The notes beneath the pieces are model-generated. The model was not told the DNA's origin, did no database searches, and saw only the letters and a list, made by a program, of their open reading frames with translations. The translations under genes were made by a program, and so were the position numbers. This document shows, piece by piece, positions 10,110 through 20,100 of a stretch of 64,000 nt of DNA. This DNA is from Mangrovimonas cancribranchiae (GTDB lineage Bacteria > Bacteroidota > Bacteroidia > Flavobacteriales > Flavobacteriaceae), in NCBI RefSeq assembly GCF_037126245.1, contig NZ_CP136925.1, positions 1,752,001-1,816,000 on the forward strand. Reading direction: 5' to 3'. Each line of letters starts with the position of its first letter. The stretch's first letter is position 1.

Positions 10110-10314
10110 GTTTACTGCTAGACTTGGGGCAGACTAACAATAAGTAGGTTTTCTGGTGTAAACATAACGTAATAAAATGTAAAAAGCAAGGAAAAAGTGC
10201 TTTTCATCGGTTTTTTAACGCATTTCAACGATTGTTTTCTAATGCTAAAAATTAAAAATACTTCAGAAAATAAACTTTTAATAGTTACTTTAGTCTTAAT
10301 AACAAAGTGTTTAA

Positions 10315-10857
10315 TTGATTACAGAAAAAGACTTAATAAAACGGTTAACTAATAAAGGTACAAAAGACGAAGCCTTTAAAGAACTATTACACCAATACAA
10401 AGAGCGTTTGTATTGGCATATTAGAAAAATAGTTCTGTCGCATGACGATGCAGATGATGTGCTTCAAAATACATTTATTAAAGTCTTTAAAAATATTGAT
10501 AAATTTAAAGGAGATAGCCAATTATACTCTTGGATGTATCGTATCGCCACAAATGAGTCGTTAACATTTTTAAAAAAGAAATCGAAAATATTACAAATAT
10601 CAGACGAAGAGTTACAACAGCAAACGATTAATAATCTAGAGGCCGATGTATATTTTAATGGAGATGATATTCAACTAAAATTACAAAAAGCCATAGCTAC
10701 TTTACCCCAAAAACAACAATTGGTTTTTAACATGAAGTATTTCGATGATATTAAATATAAAGATATGGCCAAAATACTAGACACTAGTGAAGGCGCATTA
10801 AAAGCTTCTTACCATATGGCAACAAAAAAAATTGAAACCTATTTAAAGTCAAAATAA
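10315..10857 (+). CDS. ECF sigma-70 family RNA polymerase sigma factor
   Basis: 180 residues. Region 2 is clear (HDDADDVLQNTFIKVFKNID, SWMYRIATNE) and region 4 is clear (LPQKQQLVFNMKYFDDIKYKDMAKIL, SEGALKASYHMATKKIE); there is no region 3, as expected for an ECF sigma. The start must be TTG at 10315. A stop codon lies directly before it in frame, and the first in-frame ATG would remove much of region 2. A TACTTTAG at 10286-10293 may be its -7 element. It forms a unit with the two following genes, which look like its membrane-bound regulator and a periplasmic partner. Confidence 0.93.
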   Translation: MITEKDLIKRLTNKGTKDEAFKELLHQYKERLYWHIRKIVLSHDDADDVLQNTFIKVFKNIDKFKGDSQLYSWMYRIATNESLTFLKKKSKILQISDEELQQQTINNLEADVYFNGDDIQLKLQKAIATLPQKQQLVFNMKYFDDIKYKDMAKILDTSEGALKASYHMATKKIETYLKSK

Positions 10858-10889
10858 ACCATTTAACAAAAAAACAGTCTAAGTATTAG

Positions 10890-11384
10890 ATGAGTAACAA
10901 TTTAAAACATAGTAAACAACACGGATTTTCAACTCCAAAAAATTACTTTGACTCTTTTGATGCTAAAATATTACAGCAATTAAAGGAAGAGGAAACGTTA
11001 CACCAAGTTAAAACGCACGGTTTTAAAGTGCCAAATCATTATTTTAACGAAGTCGACAATCTTATAATTAAAAGCACATCCAAAAAAACTAAGGTTATTG
11101 CTATGCCTTTGCTTAAAAAGGCTCTCTACACAACAGGAATTGCTGCTAGTTTGTTATTAGCTTTTACGGTATTTTTTAACCAGAACAATATAAGTTTTGA
11201 CGATGTAGAAACCACCTCTTTAGAAACATACATTGAAAGTGATTTTGAACTTCAAGATTTCACTACTTTTTTTACAAATGAAGACTTAGAAAACAATAGT
11301 TTTTCAGAAGTTCGTTTTTCCGAAGAACATTTAGAAAATTATATATTTAACAATACATCAATTGAAGATTTAATGCCAGAATAA
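10890..11384 (+). CDS. single-pass membrane protein, candidate anti-sigma factor
   Basis: 164 residues. A hydrophobic segment lies at about 75-92 (ALYTTGIAASLLLAFTVFF). The cytoplasmic side before it has a duplicated motif, KQHGFSTPKNYF and KTHGFKVPNHYF, about 31 residues apart. The part after the membrane segment is strongly acidic. Position between an ECF sigma gene and a Spy-like gene, plus one membrane segment, suggest an anti-sigma factor, but no zinc-binding HxxxCxxC (ZAS) motif is present, so this is inference. The next gene starts 1 base after its stop. Confidence 0.6.
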   Translation: MSNNLKHSKQHGFSTPKNYFDSFDAKILQQLKEEETLHQVKTHGFKVPNHYFNEVDNLIIKSTSKKTKVIAMPLLKKALYTTGIAASLLLAFTVFFNQNNISFDDVETTSLETYIESDFELQDFTTFFTNEDLENNSFSEVRFSEEHLENYIFNNTSIEDLMPE

Positions 11385-11385
11385 C

Positions 11386-11835
11386 ATGAAAACAGTAACT
11401 ATATATCTTTTCATATTAGGAATATCTTTTTCTAGTATGGCACAAAATAAAAGTAAAAAAGAAAAAATTGATGCTTTAGAAATTGCCTACATCACAGAAC
11501 ATTTAGACTTCACAAAACAAGAAGCACAAAAGTTTTGGCCCATTTATAATGCTTTTGAAGACAAAGAAGACAAATTACGCTATAAAATGAGAGACAAAAA
11601 GCATAATACAAACTTAAACTCTTTAAGCGAGCAAGACGCCAAAAAGCTTATTACAGATTATAATTCACTAGAAGAACAAATGCATAATCTACGTAAAAAC
11701 TACACACAAGATTTGCTACAAATACTTCCTGCGAAAAAAGTATTGCTTCTTAAAAAAACCGAAGAAGATTTTAGACGCAAAATGTTTGAAGAATTTAAAA
11801 AACGTCGAAGTCAGAATTATAAAAGAAGAGATTAA
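11386..11835 (+). CDS. periplasmic Spy/CpxP-like protein ('sensor of ECF-type sigma factor')
   Basis: 149 residues with a cleavable signal peptide (ends SSMAQ). The remaining protein is helical and charged, with the pattern ITEHLDFTKQEAQKFWPIYNAF that resembles the LTxxQ region of the Spy/CpxP superfamily, and a basic C-terminus (KKRRSQNYKRRD). Related proteins bind unfolded proteins or signal to envelope stress systems. The name used for such Bacteroidota proteins is 'sensor of ECF-type sigma factor', and the operon with a sigma factor fits this. Its function is not proven. The stop codon lies inside a hairpin shared with the convergent neighbour. Confidence 0.75.
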   Translation: MKTVTIYLFILGISFSSMAQNKSKKEKIDALEIAYITEHLDFTKQEAQKFWPIYNAFEDKEDKLRYKMRDKKHNTNLNSLSEQDAKKLITDYNSLEEQMHNLRKNYTQDLLQILPAKKVLLLKKTEEDFRRKMFEEFKKRRSQNYKRRD

Positions 11836-11852
11836 TCTTAATCTCTTCTTTT
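11821..11852. terminator. shared bidirectional terminator between convergent genes
   Basis: Arms AAAAGAAGAGATT (11821-11833) and AATCTCTTCTTTT (11840-11852) pair perfectly over 13 bp with a 6-base loop. The stop codons of both flanking genes lie in or beside the stem. A-rich and T-rich ends give a weak T tract in either direction. Confidence 0.7.
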
Positions 11853-12897
11853 ATGGAATAAATGTTAGTTTACATATTCTTCCTGCGCCTGCAGCATAAG
11901 CCACACTATCGTTTAAAAATCTAATGGTATAAAACCCTTCATTAGTTAAATGTGACCAAGATTCACCTGCATCGTTACTGTAATCAACTCCCTTAAATCC
12001 AACCGTAACAAGCTCCTCTCCTGCTCTATTAGGTAAATACTGAACACAACTGCGGTATCCTGGATTTTTATTTTCTGCTACTAATTGCCAGGTTTTTCCA
12101 CCATCAATCGTTTTCATTTTATTGGCAGAATTATCTTCTGGATTGGTATAATCGCCACCAATAGCAAAACCAAGTAATTCATTATAAAAATCGATAGAAT
12201 AAATACCCTCGGTATCTTTGTCTTTTACAATTGGAGCTTCAAAAACGTTCCACGATTTCCCTTTGTCTGGCGAATAGTAAACTCGTCCAGCGGTAGTGGC
12301 TACCCAAGTATGGTTCCCAACAATAGCAATATTGGTATTACTTGCAGCAAAAGCACCTTCATTCTCAATAGTATTTGGCAAAACATCACAAGGTAATTTG
12401 GTCCACAATTCTCCTCCGTTACGGGTAATAATTATGCTTAAACAACCATGTGTAGCATCGCCAATGGCAATCCCTTCTTTTTCATTCCAAAAAGCCATCG
12501 CATCGTAAAAAACGCCGTCGTTTTCTTCTTTGTAAACCAACTCCATATCGCCCGAATTACTGGTTTTATATAACAAAGATGGATTACCTACACTTAACAT
12601 AAAAAAGTCTTCATTATTATTGGCGACTGCTCTAAATTGGATGTCAAGAGAATCATATTCTTGTTTTGAAAGTAACCATTTATCATTTTCGGCATGATAC
12701 AAACCATAGGTATTATTATTGGCAGCAAAAGCTAAACTATGCTTGTCTAAAATTTCAATAGCTCTAATGCTTAAGGTGGAATCTTGTAAAATAGTTTCTA
12801 GGGCAACATTTGAAAATTGTCGTGGCTTAAACTTCCCCTCTTCTTTACAAGACCATAGAAAAACCAAACTGAATAAAGCAATATAAACACGTTTCAT
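11851..12897 (-). CDS. BNR/Asp-box beta-propeller lipoprotein
   Basis: 348 residues. A lipoprotein signal is present (ALFSLVFLWSC followed by KEEG). Asp-box type repeats recur: ITRNGGELWTKL, YSPDKGKSWNVF, KTIDGGKTWQLV and SNDAGESWSHL. These define a sialidase-like or Ycf48-like beta-propeller. Database entries often call such proteins oxidoreductase or photosystem-stability-like, but no redox motif is seen, so only the fold is claimed. It is a single-gene unit convergent with the sigma factor operon. Confidence 0.8.
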   Translation of the reverse strand: MKRVYIALFSLVFLWSCKEEGKFKPRQFSNVALETILQDSTLSIRAIEILDKHSLAFAANNNTYGLYHAENDKWLLSKQEYDSLDIQFRAVANNNEDFFMLSVGNPSLLYKTSNSGDMELVYKEENDGVFYDAMAFWNEKEGIAIGDATHGCLSIIITRNGGELWTKLPCDVLPNTIENEGAFAASNTNIAIVGNHTWVATTAGRVYYSPDKGKSWNVFEAPIVKDKDTEGIYSIDFYNELLGFAIGGDYTNPEDNSANKMKTIDGGKTWQLVAENKNPGYRSCVQYLPNRAGEELVTVGFKGVDYSNDAGESWSHLTNEGFYTIRFLNDSVAYAAGAGRICKLTFIP

Positions 12898-12971
12898 AAG
12901 GTGAATTTTGAAGAAAGATACATCTATTCGTTCTAATAATAAAAATATTCGTCTATTCGTGTGATTTAACG

Positions 12972-12979
12972 TAACTTTG
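12972..12979 (+). promoter_or_regulatory. -7 element of the RsmB-like gene
   Basis: TAACTTTG matches TAnnTTTG exactly. A TTCG at 12948-12951, 20 bases upstream, may be the -33 element with one mismatch. The expected transcription start is near 12986, so the in-frame TTG at 12977, which overlaps this box, cannot be the start codon; ATG 12998 is used. Confidence 0.6.
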
Positions 12980-12997
12980 CACGCTTATATAATTGAA

Positions 12998-14212
12998 ATG
13001 CGATTACACAGAAACCTATGTTTTGCCGTTATAGATGGCTTAAACAATATATTTAACGACGGTGAATATGCCGACAAGGTTATTCAGAAACTTTTAAAGC
13101 GTGATAAACGCTGGGGAAGTCGCGACCGCTCCTTTATTGCCGAAACCACTTACGACATTGTACGCTGGAAACGCCTTTACGCCAAAATTGCCGATGTAAA
13201 AGAACCTTTTGATCGTGATAATCTTTGGCGATTATTTGCCGTATGGGCAACCTTAAAAGGTATTCGTTTACCCGATTGGAAGTATTTTGAAAACACCCCA
13301 ACTCGCAAAATAAAAGGCCGTTTTGATGAACTTTCTAAAATTAGAAAATATCGTGACTCTATTCCAGATTGGATAGATGAAGTTGGCCTAGCAGAACTTG
13401 GTGAAGACCTTTGGACCAAGGAAATTGCTATGCAAAACGTGCTAGCTGATGTTATTTTAAGAGTCAATACTTTAAAAACCACAAAAAAAGAATTACAACA
13501 ACGCTTACAATCTGAAGATATTGAAACCGAATTTTTAGACGGTTATCCATCAGCATTAAAACTAAAAGAACGTGCCAATGTATTTAAAACTACAGCCTTT
13601 AAAGATGGCTGGTTCGAAGTACAAGATGCGTCATCGCAATTAGTTGCCGAATTTTTAAATGTAGAACCAGGCATGAAAGTGGTTGACACTTGTGCTGGAG
13701 CCGGTGGTAAAACCTTACATATAGCGGCTTTAATGCAAAATAAAGGGCAAGTAATCGCTATGGATATTTACGAAAGTAAATTAAGAAAACTAAAAACTCG
13801 TGCTAAAAGAAATGGCGTTCATAACTTCGATATGCGTGTGTTAGATTCTACAAAACCTATTAAAAAATTATATGATAAAGCCGATCGCGTTTTAATTGAT
13901 GCGCCTTGTTCCGGTTTAGGTGTTTTACGCAGAAACCCCGACGCCAAATGGAAGCTAGAACCAGAATTCTTAGATAGAATACGAGTAACCCAACAAGACG
14001 TTTTACAAAAATACTCAAGAATGGTAAAACCTGGTGGAAAACTAGTTTATGCGACTTGCTCTGTATTACCATCAGAAAATCAAGAACAAGTTGACAAATT
14101 TTTAACATCAGAATTCGGTAAAGACTTTACTTTTGTAAAAGATAACAAAGTTTTAGCACATCAATCTGGTTTCGATGGCTTTTACATGGCTCTGTTAGAA
14201 AAGAAAAAATAA
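12998..14212 (+). CDS. RsmB/NOP-family rRNA m5C methyltransferase
   Basis: 404 residues from ATG 12998. The N-terminal half resembles the RsmB RNA-binding region. The catalytic domain has the SAM-binding motif VDTCAGAGGKTLHIAALM, motif IV DAPCSGLGVLRRNPDAKW (Cys304) and motif VI YATCSVLPSENQEQV (Cys354), the two cysteines characteristic of RNA cytosine-5 methyltransferases. The substrate is probably 16S rRNA, but the exact base cannot be stated. The frame is open to TTG 12977, but that codon lies inside the promoter. It is followed after 4 bases by the endonuclease gene. Confidence 0.92.
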   Translation: MRLHRNLCFAVIDGLNNIFNDGEYADKVIQKLLKRDKRWGSRDRSFIAETTYDIVRWKRLYAKIADVKEPFDRDNLWRLFAVWATLKGIRLPDWKYFENTPTRKIKGRFDELSKIRKYRDSIPDWIDEVGLAELGEDLWTKEIAMQNVLADVILRVNTLKTTKKELQQRLQSEDIETEFLDGYPSALKLKERANVFKTTAFKDGWFEVQDASSQLVAEFLNVEPGMKVVDTCAGAGGKTLHIAALMQNKGQVIAMDIYESKLRKLKTRAKRNGVHNFDMRVLDSTKPIKKLYDKADRVLIDAPCSGLGVLRRNPDAKWKLEPEFLDRIRVTQQDVLQKYSRMVKPGGKLVYATCSVLPSENQEQVDKFLTSEFGKDFTFVKDNKVLAHQSGFDGFYMALLEKKK

Positions 14213-14216
14213 TACT

Positions 14217-16103
14217 ATGAAACAATTTTACACGCTCCTTTTAACCCTAATAACAACTACCGTGTTTGCTCAAGCACCAGCAGGTTATTACGACTCTGCT
14301 ACAGGAACGGGATACACACTTAAAACACAGCTTAAAGAAATCATTGATGATACTGATGATAATTTAGCAACAGAATACCTACATAACGACCAAGGTTATG
14401 ATGCCATGGATGGTTTTATAGCCTCTTATGATTTAGATAATTATTACGAAACGGGTAGCAATACCATTCTTGATCCGTATTCTGAAAACCCAACAGGAGC
14501 CGATCCTTATACATTTTCACCTGCAAATGATGAGTGTGGAGAATATAGTAGTGAAGGCGATTGCTATAACAAAGAACATGTTATTCCACAATCTGTATTT
14601 AATCAAAATTTACCTATGCGTAGCGATGCACATCATTTATTACCAACCGATGGTCGTGTAAATGGCTTTAGAAGCAATTTCCCTTTTGGGGTTGTAGATA
14701 ATTCACAATTAGTGTCGCAAAGTGGTATTTCAAATCCAACGCAAAACGGCTCAAAACTTGGTGGTAATTTAAATAGCGGATACTCTGCTGGATATTCAGG
14801 TACTGTTTTCGAACCTATCGATGAATTTAAAGGCGATATCGCACGTATTTATTTTTACTTTGTAACACGTTATGAAGATCAAATCGATAATTGGGGGGCT
14901 TACGCCATGTTTGATGGTAGTAATAACAAAGCTATTGCCGATCCGTTTTTAAACATTTTAATTACTTGGCATCAAAGCGATCCAGTTTCACAAAAAGAAA
15001 TAGATAGAAACAATAATATTTTCAATAATCACCAAAGTAACAGAAACCCTTTTGTTGATCATCCAGAGTGGGTTGCAGAAATTTGGGATGTGACACCAGA
15101 TACCGAAGCACCAACGGCTCCAACAAACTTAGTTGCTTCAAATCCAACAGATACTTCTATTGATTTAGATTGGGCTGCTGCTACTGATAATATTGCTGTA
15201 ACATCTTACGATATTTATGTGGATGGCGTTAACACCTTCAATACAAACACAACAAGTTTTACAGCTACAGGGCTTCAACCTAATACTAATTACTGTTTCA
15301 CTATAGTTGCTTTAGATGCCGCTGGAAACGAATCTGGTTTTAGCAACCAAGATTGTGAAACAACAACTAATAATGGCTCTTCTGGAGGCGTCGATATTTT
15401 CTTCTCGGAATATATTGAAGGTGGCAGCAACAACAAAGCTCTAGAAATAGCTAATTTTACAGGTACTGACATTACAGATATGTCTAGCTACTCGTTAAAG
15501 CTTAGTAGTAATGGTAATGCAAATTGGACAACAACCTACAGTTTCCCTGGAAATGCACAAATAGCTCATGAAGATGTATATGTTATTGCCAACGGAAGTG
15601 CCTCAATTTGCACTTCAGAATACGACGATTTAAACAACGGTATTACCGGCTTTAATGGAAATGACGCAATTGGACTATTTAAGGACGATGTTTTAATTGA
15701 TATTATTGGTGCTTTAGGTGACGATACCACTTTTGCTCAAAACACAACGCTAGTAAGAAAACCTACAGTAAGCGAGCCAACAACAACATTTGATATAAAT
15801 GAATGGGATAGTTATCCACAAGACAACTGTGACGATTTAGGAAATCATACACAAACGTTAAGTATTAAAGAGAATCACCTAACCAATGTAACTATTTATC
15901 CAAACCCTATAAAAGGCAGCCACATTAAGGTGTCTTCAAATAAAACCTTACAATATGAGATTTACAATATTTTAGGACGATTAGTAAGTAAAGGAGAAAC
16001 AACTAATGGAAATATTGCTGTACAAATGTTGAATTCTGGTGTTTATATTTTAAAACTTTCAAACGGAAATCAGCAAATCACCAAAAAGCTAATTAAGAAA
16101 TAA
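14217..16103 (+). CDS. T9SS-secreted endonuclease I with FN3 and lamin-tail domains
   Basis: 628 residues with a signal peptide (ends TTVFAQ). The endonuclease I domain (about 20-290) contains KEHVIPQSVF with H121, then SDAHHLLPTDGRVNGFRSN, the metal and catalytic region of EndA/Bsn-type nucleases. A fibronectin type III domain follows (about 297-388, TAPTNLVASNPTDTSIDLDW), then a lamin-tail domain (about 395-545, FFSEYIEGGSNNKALEIAN). The T9SS type A sorting domain closes it (TIYPNPIKGS to ITKKLIKK). It is expected to be exported through T9SS and to degrade extracellular nucleic acid for nutrients. The terminator follows 26 bases after the stop. Confidence 0.92.
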   Translation: MKQFYTLLLTLITTTVFAQAPAGYYDSATGTGYTLKTQLKEIIDDTDDNLATEYLHNDQGYDAMDGFIASYDLDNYYETGSNTILDPYSENPTGADPYTFSPANDECGEYSSEGDCYNKEHVIPQSVFNQNLPMRSDAHHLLPTDGRVNGFRSNFPFGVVDNSQLVSQSGISNPTQNGSKLGGNLNSGYSAGYSGTVFEPIDEFKGDIARIYFYFVTRYEDQIDNWGAYAMFDGSNNKAIADPFLNILITWHQSDPVSQKEIDRNNNIFNNHQSNRNPFVDHPEWVAEIWDVTPDTEAPTAPTNLVASNPTDTSIDLDWAAATDNIAVTSYDIYVDGVNTFNTNTTSFTATGLQPNTNYCFTIVALDAAGNESGFSNQDCETTTNNGSSGGVDIFFSEYIEGGSNNKALEIANFTGTDITDMSSYSLKLSSNGNANWTTTYSFPGNAQIAHEDVYVIANGSASICTSEYDDLNNGITGFNGNDAIGLFKDDVLIDIIGALGDDTTFAQNTTLVRKPTVSEPTTTFDINEWDSYPQDNCDDLGNHTQTLSIKENHLTNVTIYPNPIKGSHIKVSSNKTLQYEIYNILGRLVSKGETTNGNIAVQMLNSGVYILKLSNGNQQITKKLIKK

Positions 16104-16129
16104 ATTATAGCTTAACCATATTTTTAAAG

Positions 16130-16156
16130 GCCATCAATATTTTGATGGCTTTTTTA
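16130..16156 (+). terminator. intrinsic terminator after the endonuclease gene
   Basis: Arms GCCATCAA (16130-16137) and TTGATGGC (16142-16149) enclose a 4-base loop and are followed by six T residues. Confidence 0.88.
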
Positions 16157-16178
16157 TTTTTACAACCTTTGATTTTCA

Positions 16179-17039
16179 ATGGAACAAGCCTTTTTTAAAC
16201 ATATTGAAAATAAACTTAGTGCCAAAATTAATAGTATAACGTCTGTTTCAGGCGGTGATATTTCTTCAGCTTTTAGAATCATAACTTCAGATCAAAGTTT
16301 TTTTCTTAAAACAAATACAGTTTTAAATGCGTTAAACATGTTTCAAACCGAAGCAGAGGCACTAAAAACCATAGCCAATACTAATACAATCTCTACTCCA
16401 AAGGTTATTGATTGCTCTAAATTTGAAAACATATCATTTTTACTTATGGAATTTATTGAAAGTAAATCCCCTTCCTCAAAAGATTTCAAAACCCTGGGAA
16501 AGCAACTAGCCCAACTTCACCAAAATACTAACCCTTATTTCGGTTTAGAACAAGACAATTTTATTGGAAGCCTCAAACAATCTAACAAACCAACTAATTC
16601 TTGGAATTTATTTTACGTTAACGAACGGCTGTTTCCTCAACTACAATTAGCAATTCAAAACCAATTGTTAATAGAATCCGAATGCCCTTCAAAAGAACAA
16701 ATGTTAAACAAGCTAGAGCCAATCTTTCAAAATATAAAACCTTCGCTTTTACACGGCGATTTATGGAATGGAAATATTTTGATTTCAGAAAATGGTTCAC
16801 CCTACCTAATTGACCCAGCTATTTACTACGGAGACCGTGAAGTCGATATGGCCATGACCAAACTTTTTGGAGGTTTTTCAAATAGCTTTTATGACGCTTA
16901 TTATACTATCCATCCAATTACCGAAAATTCAGCTATAAAAACAGAGATCTATCAACTCTACTATTTATTGGTACATTTAAATTTATTTGGACGCTCATAT
17001 TACAACGCAGTTATCACTATTCTTAAAAAGTATTTTTAA
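16179..17039 (+). CDS. fructosamine kinase family protein
   Basis: 286 residues. The aminoglycoside-phosphotransferase-like kinase fold is recognised by SVSGGDISSAFRI at the start, LLMEFIES (hinge), the catalytic loop LLHGDLWNGNIL (HGDxxxxN) and the metal-binding PYLIDPAIYYGDREVDMAM. The last is characteristic of the fructosamine/ketosamine-3-kinase family, which phosphorylates Amadori products to trigger deglycation. The physiological substrate in bacteria is uncertain. It starts 22 bases after the previous terminator and is a stand-alone gene. Confidence 0.9.
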   Translation: MEQAFFKHIENKLSAKINSITSVSGGDISSAFRIITSDQSFFLKTNTVLNALNMFQTEAEALKTIANTNTISTPKVIDCSKFENISFLLMEFIESKSPSSKDFKTLGKQLAQLHQNTNPYFGLEQDNFIGSLKQSNKPTNSWNLFYVNERLFPQLQLAIQNQLLIESECPSKEQMLNKLEPIFQNIKPSLLHGDLWNGNILISENGSPYLIDPAIYYGDREVDMAMTKLFGGFSNSFYDAYYTIHPITENSAIKTEIYQLYYLLVHLNLFGRSYYNAVITILKKYF

Positions 17040-17112
17040 GCCCTGTTAAAAAGCTTGTTAACATTCCTTAGGGTTTGCTAAAAAAATGCCTGCTTTTATG
17101 ACTTAAAAAGTG

Positions 17113-17120
17113 TATTTTTG
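17113..17120 (+). promoter_or_regulatory. -7 element of purL
   Basis: TATTTTTG is an exact TAnnTTTG match 32 bases before the purL start. No convincing TTTG is seen at the -33 position. Confidence 0.5.
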
Positions 17121-17152
17121 CACTTTCTAAACACAACTATAACATTTACATA

Positions 17153-20100
17153 ATGATTCATTTCTTTGGAAACCAAAACAGCAAAGTTTATGCTGTTCAA
17201 GCAACAAAAGAATTCTCCCCAGAAACCATACAAAAACTGTCATGGTTATTTGGCAACCAACCTAAAATAGAGCAAGCATCGCTGGATGCTTTTTTTGTTG
17301 GACCACGTGCTGCTATGATTACGCCTTGGAGTACCAACGCTGTTGAAATCACTCAAAACATGGGGATTACAGACATCATTCGAATTGAAGAATTCGAAGC
17401 TGTTTCTAAAGATTTTAAAGGTTACGACCCGATGATTTCTGAAAAATTCAACGGGTTAAACCAAGAATCATTTACCATAAATATCAAGCCAGAACCTATT
17501 TTGGATATTGAAGATATTGCAGCTTATAACATTCAAGAAGGATTGTCTTTAAGTGATGAAGAGGTGACTTACTTAGAAGGTGTTTCTAAAAAAATTGGTC
17601 GCCCGTTAACCGACTCTGAAGTTTTCGGTTTCTCTCAAGTAAATAGTGAGCACTGCCGTCACAAAATTTTTAACGGAACATTCGTAATTGATGGTGAAGA
17701 AAAACCGACGTCATTATTTAAAATGATTCGTAAAACGTCTGAAACACATCCTAACGATATTGTTTCAGCTTATAAAGATAACGTCGCTTTTGTAAAAGGA
17801 CCTGTTGTTGAGCAATTCGCACCTAAAAGCGCAGACAAACCTGATTTTTACGAAACTAAAGATTTCGAATCTGTGATTTCATTAAAAGCGGAAACGCACA
17901 ACTTCCCTACGACTGTAGAGCCATTTAATGGTGCTGCAACAGGTTCAGGAGGTGAAATTCGTGACCGTTTGGCTGGAGGAAAAGGCTCCTTACCTTTAGC
18001 TGGAACTGCAGTTTACATGACATCTTACTCGCGCTTGGAAGAAAACCGTCCTTGGGAACAAGCCATGGAGGAGCGTAAATGGTTATACCAAACACCAATG
18101 GATATCTTAATTAAAGCCTCTAACGGAGCTTCAGACTTTGGTAACAAATTTGGACAGCCATTAATCTGTGGTTCGGTATTAACGTTTGAGCATGATGAAG
18201 CCAACGACGTCATTGCGAACAACGTGAAGCAATCTGCTAAAAACGATGAGATTACTTCGTCGCAAACTCCTCGTAATGACGGTAATCAACCTCGAAAACT
18301 CGGTTTCGACAAAGTGATTATGCAAGCTGGAGGTATTGGTTATGGTAAAGCCGAACAAGCTTTAAAAGACACCCCTAAAACTGGTGATAAAGTGGTGATC
18401 CTTGGTGGTGAAAACTACCGTATTGGAATGGGTGGTGCTGCGGTATCATCGGCCGATACAGGTGAATTTGAATCAGGTATCGAATTAAATGCGGTACAAC
18501 GTTCGAATCCGGAAATGCAAAAACGTGCTGCTAACGCGGTTCGTGGTATGGTTGAAAGCGATGAAAACTACATTGTTTCTATCCACGATCACGGTGCTGG
18601 TGGACACCTAAACTGTCTATCGGAATTAGTTGAAGAAACTGGTGGACACATCGATTTAGATAAATTACCTGTAGGAGACCCTACTTTATCAGATAAAGAA
18701 ATTATCGGTAACGAATCTCAGGAACGTATGGGATTAGTAATTGCCGAAAAACATATTGAAACATTACAAAAGATTGCCGATCGTGAGCGTTCTCCAATGT
18801 ACACCGTTGGAGACGTAACCGGTAATCACCGTTTCACATTTGAGTCTAAAACCAACGGTCACAAACCTATGGATTTAGCCATGGATGATATGTTTGGAAG
18901 TTCTCCAAAAACATTCATGTACGATAAAAAAGTAGCTCGCAATTATGCCGATGTTGCTTACAACAAAGAAAACTTCTACGATTATTTAGACCAGTTATTA
19001 CAATTAGAAGCAGTAGCGTCTAAAGACTGGTTAACCAATAAAGTAGACCGTTGTGTTGGTGGAAAAGTAGCCAAACAACAATGTGTTGGACCATTACAAA
19101 TTCCATTAAACAACGTTGGTGTGATGGCCTTAGATTACAAAGGTAAAGAAGGTATCGCAACCTCTATCGGGCATTCTCCTATTTCAGGATTAATTAATCC
19201 AGTTGCAGGAAGTAGAAACTCGATTACCGAAGCTTTAACAAACATTATCTGGGCGCCATTAAAAGACGGAATACAAAATGTGTCTTTATCGGCAAACTGG
19301 ATGTGGCCTTGTAAAAATGAAGGTGAAGATGCGCGTTTATATGAAGCTGTTGAAGCGGTTTCAGAATTTGCCATTGATTTAGGCATCAACGTGCCAACCG
19401 GAAAAGATTCCTTATCAATGAAGCAAAAATACCCTAACGAACAGGTTATTGCTCCTGGTACGGTAATTATTTCGGCTGCGGCTAACTGTACAGATATCAA
19501 TAAAGTAGTTGAACCTGTTTTCCAAAAAGGTTCCGGTAATGTGTATTACATCAACCTTTCACAGGATAACTTTAAACTGGGAGGAAGTTCTTTCGCTCAG
19601 GTAGTTAACAAAATTGGTAACGACACGCCTAATGTTCAATCTGCAGGGTACGTAAAAACCGTATTTAATACCATTCAACAACTCATTCTTGACGGACAAA
19701 TTGTTGCTGGTCACGATGTGGCTTCTGGTGGTTTAATTACGACGTTATTAGAACTTTGTTTTGCTGATAACAATTTAGGTGCTGAATTAGATATCACAGC
19801 TTTAGCTGAAAACGATTCATTTAAAGTGTTATTTGCTGAAAATGCAGGTTTAGTAATTCAGTCGAAAGATGCTTCAATCGAAACTGTATTATCTGCTGCT
19901 AATATCGACTTCTTCAACATTGGTAAAGTAACAGAATCTGATACGCTAAGCATCATCAACGGAACAGATGTATTTACTATGACAATCTCTAAACTAAGAG
20001 ATATGTGGTACAAAACATCGTTCTTATTAGATCAAAAACAAACCGCTAACGGTTTAGCACAAGACCGTTATGACAACTATAAAAATCAGCCATTACAGTT

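Noticed and set aside
10110-10314. Gene-free stretch before the sigma factor gene
   Set aside because: I find no hairpin, tRNA or coding frame in it beyond a weak promoter box at 10286-10293.
12977-12997. TTG start giving a 7-residue longer RsmB-like protein
   Set aside because: The codon lies inside the -7 box TAACTTTG, so it is not transcribed from this promoter.
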